Shown here: in pieces, positions 21,691 to 36,700 of the stretch
Layout: every line of letters starts with the position of its first letter
How positions within the stretch are numbered: position 1 is the stretch's first letter
Assembly (NCBI GenBank): GCA_035079385.1
Contig: JAVHKY010000015.1
Location: forward strand, 930,001 to 994,000
From: Aspidiotus rigidus
Lineage: Eukaryota; Arthropoda; Insecta; Hemiptera; Diaspididae
Length of the DNA stretch: 64,000 bases
Direction: 5' to 3'
Translations under genes and position numbers: made by a program
Notes under the pieces: model-generated
What the model was told of the DNA's origin: nothing
The model's input: the letters and a program-made list of their open reading frames with translations, nothing else
Databases searched by the model: none

Positions 21691-24600
21691 TAATTTTGTA
21701 AATTCTTGGTTCCTAACAAATATTGAACGACAGCCGTTCTTTAGATCGGACCCGACTTAAACTACAAATTTGAAGCCCCACCTCTTAGTAATGCTTCGAT
21801 CTCCAAGGCCAATGGGCCGATCGAGGGGATAGGCGTTACAAATTTTAAAATAGGTACACAGTCGAGTTGAACTGATTTTAGACTAAATAACAGGCCTTGA
21901 ACTTACAGCGAATGCTACAAGATAAGAACGAAGCCATTAGATTTAACGTTACCAATAAATGTCGCTATCGCTTGATAACTACTTTGAAAAAAAAATAATA
22001 ACTCGATACCCTCCAATTTTTATTTTGATTTCCGAGCCAACATTTTTACATCAACACTTGGTAAACTGATATTGAAACTAGGCTGTCCAAGTTCAGCAAG
22101 AACTTCTTCGAGATCATACATCACTCTTCTCAAGAGTTCAAAGCTTTCTACTTTTTGGGAATAATCATATGGAATTTGACTTCGGAGACAAGACGCAAGT
22201 TGGACAAAATTTAAGGGCTGCTAACACAGGGAATTTCAAATTTTCATAAAATATTGTCACGTATTGAGAATGATAAATGCACACATACATTACAAAAGTA
22301 AGGCGTCCTCCTCTTCATCACCTCAAATACTTTCCTATAATTAGAAAGCGCCTAAAACTCGATCAATGTACGTGTGAGGGTGTAAGGATGACTCGGAAGA
22401 AAATATATTTCCCTGTGAATGAGTAGAATTTTCCCATTAAAAATGATTTTTAGCAAAAAAAAAAGTCTGTACCATTGGAAGTCCTCGTGACCCCGATGTC
22501 GAGAAGTCGATTTTTTATTCCGCGATCATATTTATATCACGAAGTAACTTCTTATAGAGACTTCCAAAAATGTTGACCTTTGAGCTATACATACCGAGAG
22601 GAGGATCATGAGAAATTAGAGAGCGCGAAGGAATTCTGATCATAGATTTTGATCGATTATTGAAATAAGAAAATCTCTCTGAGCACTTCTCAGTCAATGT
22701 AGTCTATGAAAAAGACCTTGCGAGCAGTAAACAAAATGAGCTGCGATTTTGATCTTTCCTCACTCCCCTGGTGTCACGAATGTTTGTCCAATAAGTCATC
22801 TAAGCAACGCATCTTTTCTTGTACCCTACTTTCCAAAATCTTAATCATTTCCAACTGTAGCGCCAATAATTTTCTCTGCTCTCTGGGATAAGGTTGAAAC
22901 AAACGCAAATCCTTTCACCACCTGTCATTCACCTATTTTTCTAATCTAGGTATACTCCTTCTCTTCTCATATTTCCATTCTTTTTTTCTTTTAGGAGCCC
23001 CAATCTTCGTTCGTCCGTTACTACAGTCTTGGTCTAGTTTACAATTATCTCTTGCACAGGGAACTGCGTCACACAATGGCCTCCCTGTGTAAGGACTTGT
23101 GGTCCATTTGTTATTCTTCCTAACGCGGGGCAGTCACTTGTATCCATTGTTAACGTCCGGGGACTCCTCAAACTTGATACAAGGGACTGCCACAGAGAGG
23201 GATTCTAACCTAACTTCCGTGATTCTTGTGTACCAAAAAATGAGTCTCTTCTCTTGTCATATCTTTATAGCAGGAAATTCAGAAACTCGACCCCAGCTTA
23301 AGATCATGGAAATGTCAAGTTTATTCATTCCTCCCCCCCCCCCCCTCCTTCCTTGGTGATAAGACGTTTTCACATATAATCGGAAATTTTGTAAACCTTT
23401 TTGGATATTTTCGCAAATCTTAGAGAATCTTTGGGAATGGTCTATAGATTTAGTCCTCGAAATTTTCAGTTCTGCTTTCGTCTTCCTCTCTCCTTTTCGT
23501 ATAAAAAGGTCAAATCAGAAATTTTGCAGAGCATCCACATTTTTACTCATTTTCGTCAAAAATACAATCGATCGTTTGACACGTCAATAACAAGGTGACA
23601 GCAAAACCATTTTCACCTACTGAAGAGATTCCATATAGCTTTCCTCGTCGTCCTGAAAATTTCCTTTAAGTCAGTTAGGAACATCTAAATCATCTAACAA
23701 TTTCAAACTATGGCTCATTTTCATAGAAAATTAATCCCTTCGGAGAGATAAGCAACAGAATAAAAACGGTCAAAATTACACGAAATCGGAGTAAAAGCTC
23801 TCGACGATCTCGTAAATACGGATATTTGTTTTTCGAAAACTAAATATATTTCAATACATCGTAGTACGATTTAATCACGAAACTTGTTTTTATTTACCTT
23901 GAACTCATTTGCAAGAGTTTCTAAGCAAATATTCTCATAGAAACGGCGGCTCGAGTACATGCAGACTCAGTGGCTTATCTGTGGCAAGAAACTTCCTTAG
24001 GGACTGGATATTGATTATCGTTCATGCGAAAACTAAACTCCGACGAATCCGTCTGCTTTTACTCTAATCCCTTTTGCGGGATAACTTTTAACACCCCTTT
24101 GATCTCATTTGTGGGGGGACTCAGTTTTCGAATTCGAAGTTTCTGACAAACATAAAGTAGTATATAACGATATCTAAAATGTCCTTCATCGTTCTTTACG
24201 TGTACTCCATTTTGAAAATTACCTAACTTGGATTTCCCGATGAACACGATATTACACACTCATGCAAAAAAAAAAAAAGTCTCGAGATATACGTCGCGGT
24301 AAGAAAGGAATAGATGCAACAGGAATTTTGCTTATGCGTGGGAATATAGCGAACTAAAGGCGACTTTTATAGGAAACAAACGAGAGTTTGAAGTGCAGAA
24401 CGCAAGCGTGGCATCGTATCGCGAGACTTATACACGATTTTGGAAGCACGTTGAAAATGAGAATTGTATAATATACGTGAGCGTTGTCGGCACTCGACAT
24501 TCCGAATTGGTTTTCCACAGGTCGTAACGTTTTTCGTACTCACGTGCTCTTCGTTACGAGAAAAGATCGTAAAAGTATGTAATCATTCGACGAAGGAAGT

Positions 24601-27600
24601 AAACATTAAATATTTCGAAAAGAAGACAGTATGTTGCATTTGTTCGAGTGATTGTTTCCGTGTTTTTACAAAAGACGTTTCTCAGTATAAAAAATCAACG
24701 GATTGAAGGTATCGTTATCTTTAATATTCCGTAGAATTATCGTATTTTAATGTCGTGTCAAATGGGAGAGAATTCACATTGAAACGAGAAAACAAAATGG
24801 GGAAGAGTGGACTATTACGAATCCCATTTCTGAGGGGGTTACAGAATACCTCTTCGTCAATGATTACAATCATTTAGGGATCCAGTTCTCTCGATCAAAC
24901 TGGTTTAAATCAATCAAGAAGACATTACAAGTGATAATTCTGATCCTGATTCCAACGAAATTTGGATTATTTAACTGTTGGACACATCATGACCGCATTT
25001 TTTTTCTACCTCATCAATTTGGCTTATCCTTCTCTTCTAGGTGGGTACGTCTATTTTTGGTGGGTATAATAATTTTTTCAGTTTTATTGAAAGTACGTAA
25101 GGTTGTATGCGTAATTCGACAGATGACAGTCGAGAAAATTTCTAATTTTTCTATTATCTCAATATCCGTAAAATTTTGCGCCATTAGTGAATTCTCAATG
25201 TATCTCGCTATTGGCTACTTTGACTGCAGTGCCATAGACGGCCCTTAGCGAATTCGTGAAGACACATTTGGAAGTGAATCTTATAATCCTTGGAATGACC
25301 GGTTTGGCGCATTCAATCACAAATTAAGAAACTCAAGTTTTTATTTCTTCAATAAAATGAGAGGAGGAAAATGAAAATTATTGAGTAAACGGCAGCAATG
25401 GAAGAAAGAAACATCAATAGCTAGACTACCTAACCACAAAAATCACCAAAACATTCACTCGACAAACCGCTCTTTTTAAATGGACCATAAAATTGTCAAC
25501 AATATTGATCGTGATGATTGAACATGGTAGGGCTGACGTTCCTCATTTCTAAATTTTGAAGACTACTTTAAAATTTCATAGACTCTTGAACGGTAGGTCT
25601 CTTCCCCAAATGTATTCTGCTTATTATCTATAAAAATAATACGTTTCCAAAGGGCTCGATTTCAAGCATCTTATGATGATAGAAGTACATAGAAAGAATC
25701 TATTAATTAATCCATAAATTTCATGGAAAAAATTATTTCGACCTCGTGAGAAAGATGGGAAACTTAAGGCTGCAATTTGAGTGAAAACAAAATACCCTAA
25801 CGTTCGAAATAAAAATGATTATTTATGGGCATGGACGCCCCCTCCCCCCTCCGACTACATTAGGTATTGAATTATTTTATTCCTTACTAAATACATAGAA
25901 AATTATCGTCAATATTGACGATTAAGATGGCGATAAAAAATTCGTGAGTTCTTGTGCCACTAAGAAATTTAGTTTTTACTCCCCATTCTTGATTTTTTAC
26001 AATTCAAGGAGTCGTAATTTAAAAAAAAAAAAAACACGACAAGAAAAATTATATTATAAGAATTTCAAATTTTCATGTGATCAGAACAAACAAGATCATA
26101 ATTCGACAAAATTTATGAGTACATAGAAATTGGGAGTTCAAAATGCGCAAATAATCAAAATAAATTTTTTTATTTTTTTTTATTTTTTTTAAAATTTTTC
26201 CTGAGATTGGCTTTTTAATATGCAAATCATTTATAACGTTTCATACAGGAGATTTGTACGTAATGTTGACGATGATAACTGAAGAATTGCAATCTAGAAC
26301 TTTGAACCAATTCGTCTCTTATATTTTATTGTTTAATCATTTGAAATTGAACTCCGATTTCTCCTCTTTTCATCTCTTCTTCTCCCAAACCTACGATTTC
26401 GATGATTTTCAAACCTGAGACCTAATTTTCCTTACCATCTATTTGTACATACACAGTATTTTCCTCAAGATGGAAAAAAGGGAGAAGCGATATCTATTTA
26501 TATTTTCCAGCCGTTGAATTTATTAAGAAAATTAGGAACCATAAAAAATCAGAACTAAATTCCCAATTTGAAAATACACTTCTTGAATAACTGTTGAGCC
26601 AAAACAGTTGACTAATAGGTATTTCTGATTTTTTTTTCTCTCTTTTTTTTGGGGGGTGGGTGGGGCGGATTTAGGATCGTAATTGGGACCATTGTAGATT
26701 TTTTCATTTTATTTCTTCGGATAATTGAATGTGGCTCATCTAAGTGGATTCATTAATATGATTTTCAATTTTCGTATCATTACAAGAAGAATTCAATTTC
26801 CTCAAGTGTGATGTAAGTCGACACTCAAATGATTTTCTGTGACTTTTAGGTAAGACCTCAATTCTTTGAATGAATAATAGAAATTACAATTACGGCACAA
26901 GTTCATATTTCAACAACCGGTTTCACATAAATTATCGTTCCTTTTCTCACCCAGATAGATTTCTCTTCTTAATTCATTATTTGAAAAATTTTGTGATAGA
27001 AACATAGGAGATGCTCAATTTCGAACACATTAAAAGCATACGTTTGTTTCAATATGATAGGAATTGGGACTTATTTTTCGCAAAAGATAAACATTTTTGA
27101 CATCAAATTTTCGACAACGTTATCCTTCTTTACTCACAAAATGTATGATTGATTTATTAAAAACAGAATGACTGACAACTCCCAATTAAAATTGTGTTGG
27201 GATGAAATGTTGGTCAATATACTGAGAATTTGTCGAAGCGGATAAAGTGCATAGGTACCTAAATTATATTCATCATTTATATTACCGGTACCGGTAATTA
27301 ATAGATAGCAATATGATATCACCTTCCACATTCAATTTGGTCATAACTGATCATTCATACATCGACCATCAATTCAATTGTCTCGTTTTTTTTTTCTTCT
27401 CAAGTTTAGAAAACTTTTATGATTAATTATTTGACAGCAATATATTTTATAGTTTCCAAAATTGTTTATTTTTCAACACTTGATAGCTGCATCAAAATAG
27501 GAAAATTCAATCACTCGACTTTATTTTATGGACAACACCAAAAAAAAAAAACGCTTTCTTTACTGGGTTCAATGGTTTAAGGACAACGCTCGAAAGATGC

Positions 27601-30560
27601 ACTCGTATATGATAAAGGAAAAATTTCATAAAATCATGTTTACAATAAAAAAAGAGCGATTAAAACTGGAATTTAGATGCAAATAAAATGCTCCAATCGC
27701 CAGAATTTAAGTACGTAATCATCTTTCATTGACTAGCAATATGGTATCGATTAACCACACGGATTAAGACGTTTCGACCAATATTATAATATTATTTAGG
27801 TACATCAAAATTTTCAATAATATTTAGGATGATAGCGAGAGGTTTGCGAGCTTTTGCGTCAAACTCGTTCAAACGCATTACATTGTAAAAAGTTGACTTC
27901 GTATAACAGATGAGAACGAGATGCGAAAGAATATAAATTTTATACGACAATATTAAAAATGTGGCCTACAAATTAATTCACCATTTTTATGTGCTACTTG
28001 TATTTTATGATACTCGCCGTTTTTTATGACTTCGGACTGTTTTAAAGGTACTCGGTTATTTATTCATACAACATCGAACTAATTCGCTTTCGCAACAATC
28101 GTATGGGGTAGATTCTGATGCGATTTGGTTTTCATTAAATTTTTACGACGCAAAGAAAACTTTGTGACGCCTGGTAGACTTGCAATGTTTTGAAGAAAGT
28201 CAATTTTAATTTCTTCTTCGAAAGAACCGCCGGTGCCTCAAGAAGTGACAGAAGATTAATTAGCTAGCCGTCATTTATCCTTCCGAACATCCAATAACCA
28301 AACACTCTCACTCGATGACTGGTTATTTCACTGGTATCTCGATTCGAGTTTACTCTATACTCATACGCGTAAAGGACATTGCTATGGTTTTGTCCGAATT
28401 TACGAAAATGCGTGTTTGGATCAAATTTTCAACAGAACTTTTAATAGAAAATTCCTGTGCATCCTTACATGAAATTGAAGTAATTCCAACGCTTGTAACA
28501 ATGATTCCGATTACAATTAATTGATAGAGTAGCTGCTCACCCGCTGCGTCAATTTATCATTTGGTTAAACCGTCTGGCTAGTGAACAAACCTCTCTTATG
28601 ATCATCTGCCTAAAATGCTGCAAATCGATCATGACTGCGAGTTAGTATTAATTCCTCGCGGTTTTGAATTATTACGACGGCGACGACAGAAATTCGAATT
28701 CACGGTAGTCGAATAAGATAAATTATCAGGGGTATTTCTTGGTCCAGAATATGAGGACAATGTAAATTTGTTAACAAATACCAGTGGTCCATGTTTCTGC
28801 GCTTTGAAGGGGCAATCTTCATTGGAAATTCGCACGGAAACCTTCGTTCGTTCGATCATAAATAATTATTATTACAATGTCCTACTCATGGTCCTACCAA
28901 ACACACGCACACCCGGTATAGGTCGGAAACAGTTCCCCGGAGTAAATAATGACAATAATGTCCAAGAAAATGATTTCTAGTACCTATATAGCTACGAACT
29001 TGAACCCACTTACCTCAAGTTTATTTTTTCATATAGTCCTAATGTGGGAATGAAGTAGCACTTGCAGGTCAGTCCTCGCTGATGGGCAACAATAACAAAA
29101 CTTCAACACATGACACAGCTTCACCACCAAAAAAAATACACCTTTCACTGTTGTATGAAAAACAGAAAACTGACTATAAGCGAACAAACAAGGATTATTT
29201 TATTCTCAAATCCCTCTCAAAATGGTTCAATAATTTCCGATTTTTGGCAAACTTTCATGATAATAATATAATTATTATTTTTTTTGCTTGTTATAAACCA
29301 AACAATGACTCACAAAGTCACTCACAATCAAGGTTCAATCACAACTACACTCACCAGCGCACAGACCTCCTTACCAACATTGCATTGCTTGACCAAATCC
29401 AATCCAGTTCGACGAATTAAAAAAATATTGCAGGAATGCAGGCTGGAACAATACGGTGCTATCACTTTGGCGCCACCAGAGAGCGCATTGAGCGCACGTA
29501 ATGACAATATTATTATGACGTCATGGACATGAGTTCATGTGACCCAATAATATTATTTTCAAGCTGATCTCAAGGTCAACTCAATGCACCATGAAGACTG
29601 ATAAAGCGCAGTTCTCTGCTGGAGCACAGAATTTTAAATTACTCTGAAACACCTGTCGAGGGTTGTATCGGATCATATCGACTCGCGAATTCAATTTCTC
29701 CGGATTGAATTGTCGCTCGCCAAAGGTTGAATATTTGGAAATGATTTGACTCGGCAATCTCGCTTATTGAATTCTACTGACGATGGTTGCCTATCAAAGT
29801 TGGGAATAATGCCGATCCTATAGGTAGCTAGAACTTCTGCTATCGCTTCATGTCGACGGATGGTGAGTCGTTATGATATCAAATTTTTTTCTTCTGCAAT
29901 GTGAATATGACATTACGTAGGTGATTGAATCAAATTTCCTTCGTAGGTTTCTAATTATCCTTCGCCATTTCACGCACCTACTGATGTATTTCGTTGATAG
30001 ACTAATGAATCAAACGAAAATTTCTGAATGGAATCGCAAACTGTGGGCCATGGTGACGACGTGGAATTTCAAATTTTTCTCGAATTATTATACGCTCGTT
30101 CACCGTGGATACATTATTTCCAGGTTCCATCAACTACCTATTGCAGGTAACTCAACATGATTGAATGTACGGTAATCAAATTTCTGAACGATTTAATGGT
30201 TGTACCGGTAAATTTTATGTTTTCGAGCTTCTCAATTTGTTTGATCGAGATTTTAAGTAGTGTTTACACTTTTGAATTCAATGTCATGTTGGTATTCACA
30301 GATTGAATCGTAAATCTATGAAACAAAATCTAGCCGGTTTTTGTTCCAAGTTCTCTCATTTTTCGATAGCAAGCTCTCGTATTTTCTGTGTCGTTCTAAT
30401 TGATTATGGTTTCAAAAATTCTGAAGTTTACCTACCAGAGAGGATCGGGAAAACAACTGCAGAACCAAAAAACCCAAGTATGTGAATTCTTATTTTAGCT
30501 ACAATGACAAATATTTGCCCATTGAATACCGAAGGAGGTTCTGATGATACCATTTATTGT
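21691..30560. other. Long non-coding stretch, no gene supported
   Basis: Short open frames only, none with recognisable domains or consistent splice sites. Visible details: a C-run at 23333-23345; AT-rich tracts at 26160-26210; an 18 bp perfect palindrome ATTACCGGTACCGGTAAT at 27281-27298; a TGACGTCA at 29516-29523; AATAATATT inverted pairs around 29500-29555. Confidence 0.4.
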
Positions 30561-30561
30561 C

Positions 30562-30755
30562 TTAAGGCGCTATAGAGGTACCTATTCTCGCTATAAACAA
30601 ACTACAAAGAAATTGTTTTACAGTTCAATGTGAGAGGAGGTGGGTGGTTCAGAGGCAATAAGAACGTGAACCCGCTGCGTCTCGTACTTCTTTTTGTATT
30701 GAACCGCTAAACCACTTCTTTATTTACATCGGCGAGAATACCTTTAGCGCCTTAA
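30562..30755. repeat. MITE with TTAA-bounded inverted repeats
   Basis: TTAAGGCGCTATAGAGGTA.. at 30562-30591 faces its approximate complement GCGAGAATACCTTTAGCGCC TTAA at 30732-30755. The inner part also pairs in places (CAATGTGAGAG / CTTCTTTTTGTATTG region). TTAA at both edges is the target preference of piggyBac-type elements, so a non-autonomous piggyBac-like origin is a reasonable guess. Confidence 0.5.
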
Positions 30756-32481
30756 TTGAAAGTACAATTAATCAAATTTTTCGCAATGAGTTAATAATCG
30801 AGTTTCTAAGATGTTAGATTTGCTTTTGTTCTTTGTTTTGTGGAGAGAGCAATTGTTGTAGGCATGAGAAAATGGTAATATTTTAGTAAGATACTTGTAT
30901 CTTAAGAATGTGTTGGTCTTGTCCATTTTTTGACATCATATCTGCTTTCGGTATCTGCGAACTGTTCAGTTGCGATACAAAGAGTCATTTGAATAGTGAT
31001 GAGAGATTTGTATAGGTACCGTACATTTTAATATTAGGAAATGTTTACGCTATTACGCATCAGAATTAGGTACAGATTGCGGTGTGAATCGTACCAAGTT
31101 CTGGAATGAATGTTCCTAATATCCTCAACCAAACCCATTATAAGTTCCGCCCTGTAGATACCTGTAGATAGTTGCTGGTTTGCCTGTGTTTTGCTCTTTT
31201 GGGTTGGAAAACGGAATAATAATATTCGAATGTATGTTTTATCGTGATACCTAGTCATAGTCTTTATTCGGATTATTCGACTCCGGTACATTAATTCTTA
31301 TCATTAAACGAATCATATGTATCGCTAGAATGCCGTAGTTTATCTGGAAATAGAAGTAAGAGAATTGGTGGTATTTTGTGCGGAGTTCTCGAATTGTTTT
31401 TGACATCGCGTAGTCCTGTTTGCCAACAGATTAGAGAGACTAGGTGGCTCAAGCACGACGTCTACCATCAAAAGAAGAGAAGACGCTAGAAAAAATACCC
31501 GAGGTCTCCCCATCCTTGTCTTTGTACTGCTTTGAATAATATGACTGCAATATGAACTCGCGAAATAATATTCCACGCTACCCTATAGTTAGGTGAAAGA
31601 GCGGCTTGATAAAAGGCGTAAAATTGGTATGTCTAAAATTTATTCATTCTATTCCAATAGGAAAATATACAGATACTAATACCAGTTTTCGAGAGCCATC
31701 CAGCTTTTCATAGTTTCCTTATTGTTGACGAGAAATTATTCACATTGTGATAAAATTCATCCTGTACTTGTTATTATAATTAGGAATAAGAAGAATGGGA
31801 ATGAAGCGTCCGAAGATTTTTCCTTCATTCGATTGCCGAGGAAAAATACGACGACGCGACTACGAAGAGGCGCGATTTTCCTTTCCTATTATGAAGAGAA
31901 TATAAATTTTCGCAGCCGGATTTGTGGAAAAACGCGGTAGCAGACAGTAAAAGGGTTAATAGCGGTACAAATGTCACATTAGAATTAACTCGAATTAACT
32001 ATAAACGGTAAAGCATAATGCTATTCATCAACAGTGGCCGAGTATACGCCTCTACCACACAGCATGTTACTTTGACCGAACGGGAATATCGTTCTCTATT
32101 TAAGCGTAACGTGTGCCGGTACTCTTTCAAACAAACGAGAATCCGCGTAAATTTTCCCGACGACCCGGTTGCCTTTGCTCATTGAAAACGCTGCCGCGAT
32201 ATCGCGGTATGCCCGCGTTTGATGAAAAATAAAATGGACACTTGTAAACGCTTGATCGTCGTTTACCGTTAGATGACATTTGCTCGCCACTCATAGTAGC
32301 GTACTCAGCCTTCATACAGCATCAGTGTTCTCGACAGCCGTTTCGCATTGTTTGTTAAAACGCAAAATTTTAAAAGAAACAAATTGTTACCGAGCAGAGT
32401 AGTGTGTAACGTGCCGACAAGCCTACGAGGAAAACGTGACAAGAGAAAGAAAGAGAAAACGAGCATGAGGGAATATAATTC

Positions 32482-32484
<3 letters not shown>

Positions 32485-32513
<29 letters not shown>
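32485..32513. repeat. T29 homopolymer
   Basis: An uninterrupted run of 29 T, possibly the reversed poly(A) of a processed insertion, though no source sequence is recognisable beside it. Confidence 0.9.
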
Positions 32514-33710
32514 CAATCTAATGGATTCTCACACCAGGGGATTAGATGTCAATACTACACTTTGATTGAAGTAGCTACATTCGGTTGTGCAGTTTCAATT
32601 TCGTCAGTTCGTGGAAATCCGTTTAGCTGTTGACGGGCTTTCGCATTCGATATCTCAACGAAGCGGGAAAGAGAGAAAAAGAAAAGGGATAACTGAGTCG
32701 AAAGTTTTATTGGTGCAGTATCGTATAATGTTTTGAAAATTCGCCAAATGATTTAAAAATAATATCCAGAATACGTATTGTTTCGAAATAGTTTACTAGG
32801 GGTGTGATATTACGCGAGAACAGTTTTAATGGTCTTTCACCCATCATCAGTGCAGACAAACGCTCGGCGGGGAGGAAAAGAATGAAATTTGTGAAGTGAC
32901 ATGTTTTCGGAAGAGAAAAAACTGAGGAAGAATTGCCGGTCATTATCCAAGTTGAAGGAAAAAGAGGTAAATTGAAGAAACTCCTCAAATTGGAAAATTC
33001 AATCTCATAAAATTATATTCTAGTAGATGTAGGTATTGAATAAATTTTATGAAGAATCTTGGGATCTCATTTTGATCGTCTCATGTTTTGGAGCGTGTTT
33101 TCAAATTTGAAATGTATGCGATCATCGAAAAGTATTTACGAATGGACAAAGATCTCATCACAAGGCTGGAGAACAATGTATTGAAATGAGGTGTTTATGT
33201 AGAATTTCTCTTATGTGCTGTTTTTAGGATGAGAAGAAAAGGAGGACTCTCTACCCGGGTATTTTATATCGAATATTATGGGTAAAAACCGGTAATTTGA
33301 AAACCTTTACTACCGGTAGACCGGAGGTTACTAGATCGATAGTACCGATTGTATTCTGAATTTTTGGAAAAATTTTGGCGCGAAATTTGAAAAACTGTCG
33401 ATAGTACCGATTGTACCTTCAGAGGTGACCAATCAAACTGCAGAAGTTGAAAAAAGATTAACAGATAAGAGAAAGTATTTTAGTTTCTTGCACTAAACTA
33501 AATTTTACAAAGATGAATGCAGATTGGATGTATTATAAAATGACGCAATCAAGAGAAAAACATTTTTGTCTCTTGGTTAAAAAACCTTGCTTTGCAAAAT
33601 GTGAATTGTTGATATTGATATGAAGAGACATAAGCACCAATTCTCCAGATTTTTTCAAAACTTCAAAACTATCCAATTGTTATCAATAATACCAGTTTTT
33701 CCTTCGGCGG

Positions 33711-33730
33711 TCAAACTACCGGTAGTTTGA
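33711..33730. repeat. 20 bp perfect palindrome
   Basis: TCAAACTACCGGTAGTTTGA equals its own reverse complement. The CTACCGGTAG core occurs again at 33310-33319 in a similar context (ACCGGAGGTxA nearby at both), so it is part of a short dispersed repeat. Confidence 0.8.
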
Positions 33731-36700
33731 GTACCGGAGGTGAACATTACTTCACTGGTTGGTTTTGTAGACCGGTTGTACTTGTTCCTTGGTTTTGGCG
33801 GTAGAGTCTATATTCCACAATAAAAATATATGATGGGCCTTGAAAATCTATATGCGGTTTGTTTGTTGGTGATTCTTGTTTGGTTGAAAAATTCTCAACG
33901 GGAAACATACATAAATTGGAATAGCACTTGTCTGGTCCGACAAATGTCCTTTTCTACAAATTTTAGTTTGTTACAGTTAGTGGTATGATACCCTTCCTTA
34001 TTCTATGAAAGATGAACTCCAAAATGGTGGAGTTAGTTTTGAGTCAGTAGTACTATGGTTGAATTTTCTGGTCCATTAATTTGGTCTAGATCTTGATCTA
34101 TGAATTTGTAGTGTCAGAGAAGATCTTGAATTTGGAAGATGATCTCAGCGGAAAGTTTATCGAGAATATTGATACCAGATTTAGGAGCTAATTCAATTGT
34201 ATTGGTACTCGATAGCTTTGTGTCCACAGAGTGAGACTGAATATGGTCGTATCGACAAGGTACGCTGCAAACGCTCGATTTCGGGTTTCAAATCCGTCGG
34301 TGAAGCGGCATTCATATTTCAATATTGAGTTGGAAATGATTTATGATTAGTTCTTTGATTCGAATTCCTAAACTTGAAAAGCCATGAAGTCTGTAGTGGA
34401 GTTGTTTGCCAGTGAACAAATAAAGAGAAGACTGTGTCAATGGATAGTTAAGTTTCTTGAAAGTATTTGTGCGGGCTTTGCAGAAACTTTAAAATCTGTA
34501 ACATATCCCATAAAATTAAAGATGATCTAAATGGAGCAAGAAGATTTGAAATTCCAAGTATCATGTATAAATCCAGTCTACATCATTGGCCAGTCAAATA
34601 TTTTAAGATCGTGGTTGACACGATGAGGGTGATTTGGGAGATATCTGCGGAAGAATTACGGCTCGCTCGCTCTGCTCGCCTGCCCCAATACGGATATCAA
34701 CGTTGGTGACATCATTAGCTCGTGACGTCATAGCCATCCATGGTGGCTGCCTGTGACGTCATCGGCACAACTAGGGCAATCTCTTTCTTACTCTCTTCTA
34801 TTTTTGAAATCACCCACTACATTTGTAAGCCTCTCAACAGTCTCCATTATAACAGGCCTATTTGTAATACCCAAATATTGGAACTAGGGGCTAAGATTTA
34901 GGAAACTTCAGGGAAGATATGAAACGTATCAGAATGGTAGACAAGACCAGTTCTTTCGCGCTTGAATTAAGATCGAAGTGTGTAAAATATCGCGACGATT
35001 CAACAATGAGTGGAGCTGCCGGAGCTGAGAGTGAATAAATGATTGTAGAGATGAAACTCTTGGAAAGCTAGATTGGCTTCTAAAAGAACGCTCTTTCACG
35101 TATCGCTAGCTTTACCATTACTTGTAGAGAAAAGAGGAGAATTATACGATTTGGAAGTACACGCGAGCCATCCATAGCCTCAAAAGATACATTAACCTCG
35201 AATTGATTTTCTGGTGAGTGGAAAGCTCTCATGCCCAAGCGATTCTTCACCGCGATACCATTACGAGTTGCTTTTTCTGGGTTGTATAATTATTGACCGA
35301 GATCGCAATCATTTTATTGCTAGCAACTGTTGCTGAGACGGAGCATTAAGGAGTGAGATCATTGAGGAAAACGAGCCCGCCATCGACTTCCTCGTTCCAC
35401 GACACGGTTTCGTGCTGTATGAGCTATAGAGGGCGATTTAAAATATCCCCTTGCGAATATAAATGCGAGAAAAATGTGCAGCGTGAAACAATTCTTACGT
35501 ATCTCCTAAATTTGTATCTCTACCGTTACGTTGAACGTTTTCTAAACTCAACACGTATATAGATTAGGGTCAAATGACAAGAAAAGGGGCATAAAGGTCG
35601 CTAGGCAGAACGCATTGCTTAATAGAGGGCGGTAAATAAGGAAAGAGTGGTGAGTACCCATTTTGTTTTACAACCTAGATATAGCTGTCGAGGAAAGCCA
35701 TTCGCTTTACGTAGTAAGCAATAAGGTATTTTCATTTTCAATATCGCTACTATAAAAAATGATTCCATAAAACGAATATCTTTGAGTAAAACTTAAGGCC
35801 ATATTGAAACCAGCCGGCGCGCCGCGACAGGATACTCGTATATTAACGTTTTAACGTCCACCCGGTAGCCCATAAAATACGTTGAATAATTTGGAAAAAT
35901 TTACGCGTTTTCTTCGAAAAATTTTACATGTCATCAAGGAAAAAGTAAAGTTGAAAAAATGTAAATAAAAAACAAGACGAAAAAAACAGTAAAGTTTTCG
36001 ATTGGTTTCATTGAACGAAATGAACGAATTCCACTGCAGTTTTTTCTTCCGAGTCGCTAGTACCTATAGTACGAGAGAGGTAACAGCTGTGAGAATTGAT
36101 GACGATGACTGTGCATACATTGTCTCAATATTGCCGCGTTCATCCTGAGTGACAAGCAACATATCATATAGGTACTATATTTTCTTCTCATCGCGGGGTA
36201 AACATCGATATTACATATACAAACCACATCAAAATACTATTGTATTTTGCTCCATTTCCGGGCAGAGCCGCAAAGTTTGAACTGGCACTTCATTCAGCTT
36301 CGTGTCCGACCGAAAACTTACGCGAACCTAACCCAAGTGTTGGCCGGCCGCGTTCCTACATCCCTTTCAGTTCATGTGCTCGAATGTGCGTCAGCATCCG
36401 GCGGCCGTATTTATTGCGCGCCGACAGAAATCTCAAATGTTGTATTCTCGAACAAAATGATGAATACGCATTTCTCACTTTTGCAGTCCGTACTTCCTAT
36501 TTTTAACATCCCTCGCGTTCGCAAAATGCTCAAGGAGGAGGAGGGCTGGGGGCGTCAAAGGCCGTTACTACGCGCGGTAATTCTCGGAGAGAGTTTTTTT
36601 TTATATTTTTTGGCGCTATATTCCTTGACGATCGCGATAATTTATAAAATACATATACAATAACTGTGACTAGAATAATGATGTTTACGAAAGTTTCGGA

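Noticed and set aside
36247..36663. 138-codon frame in the CpG-rich patch
   Set aside because: An overlapping frame on the same strand is also open, there is no domain, signal or splice support, and the second half runs into T-rich sequence.
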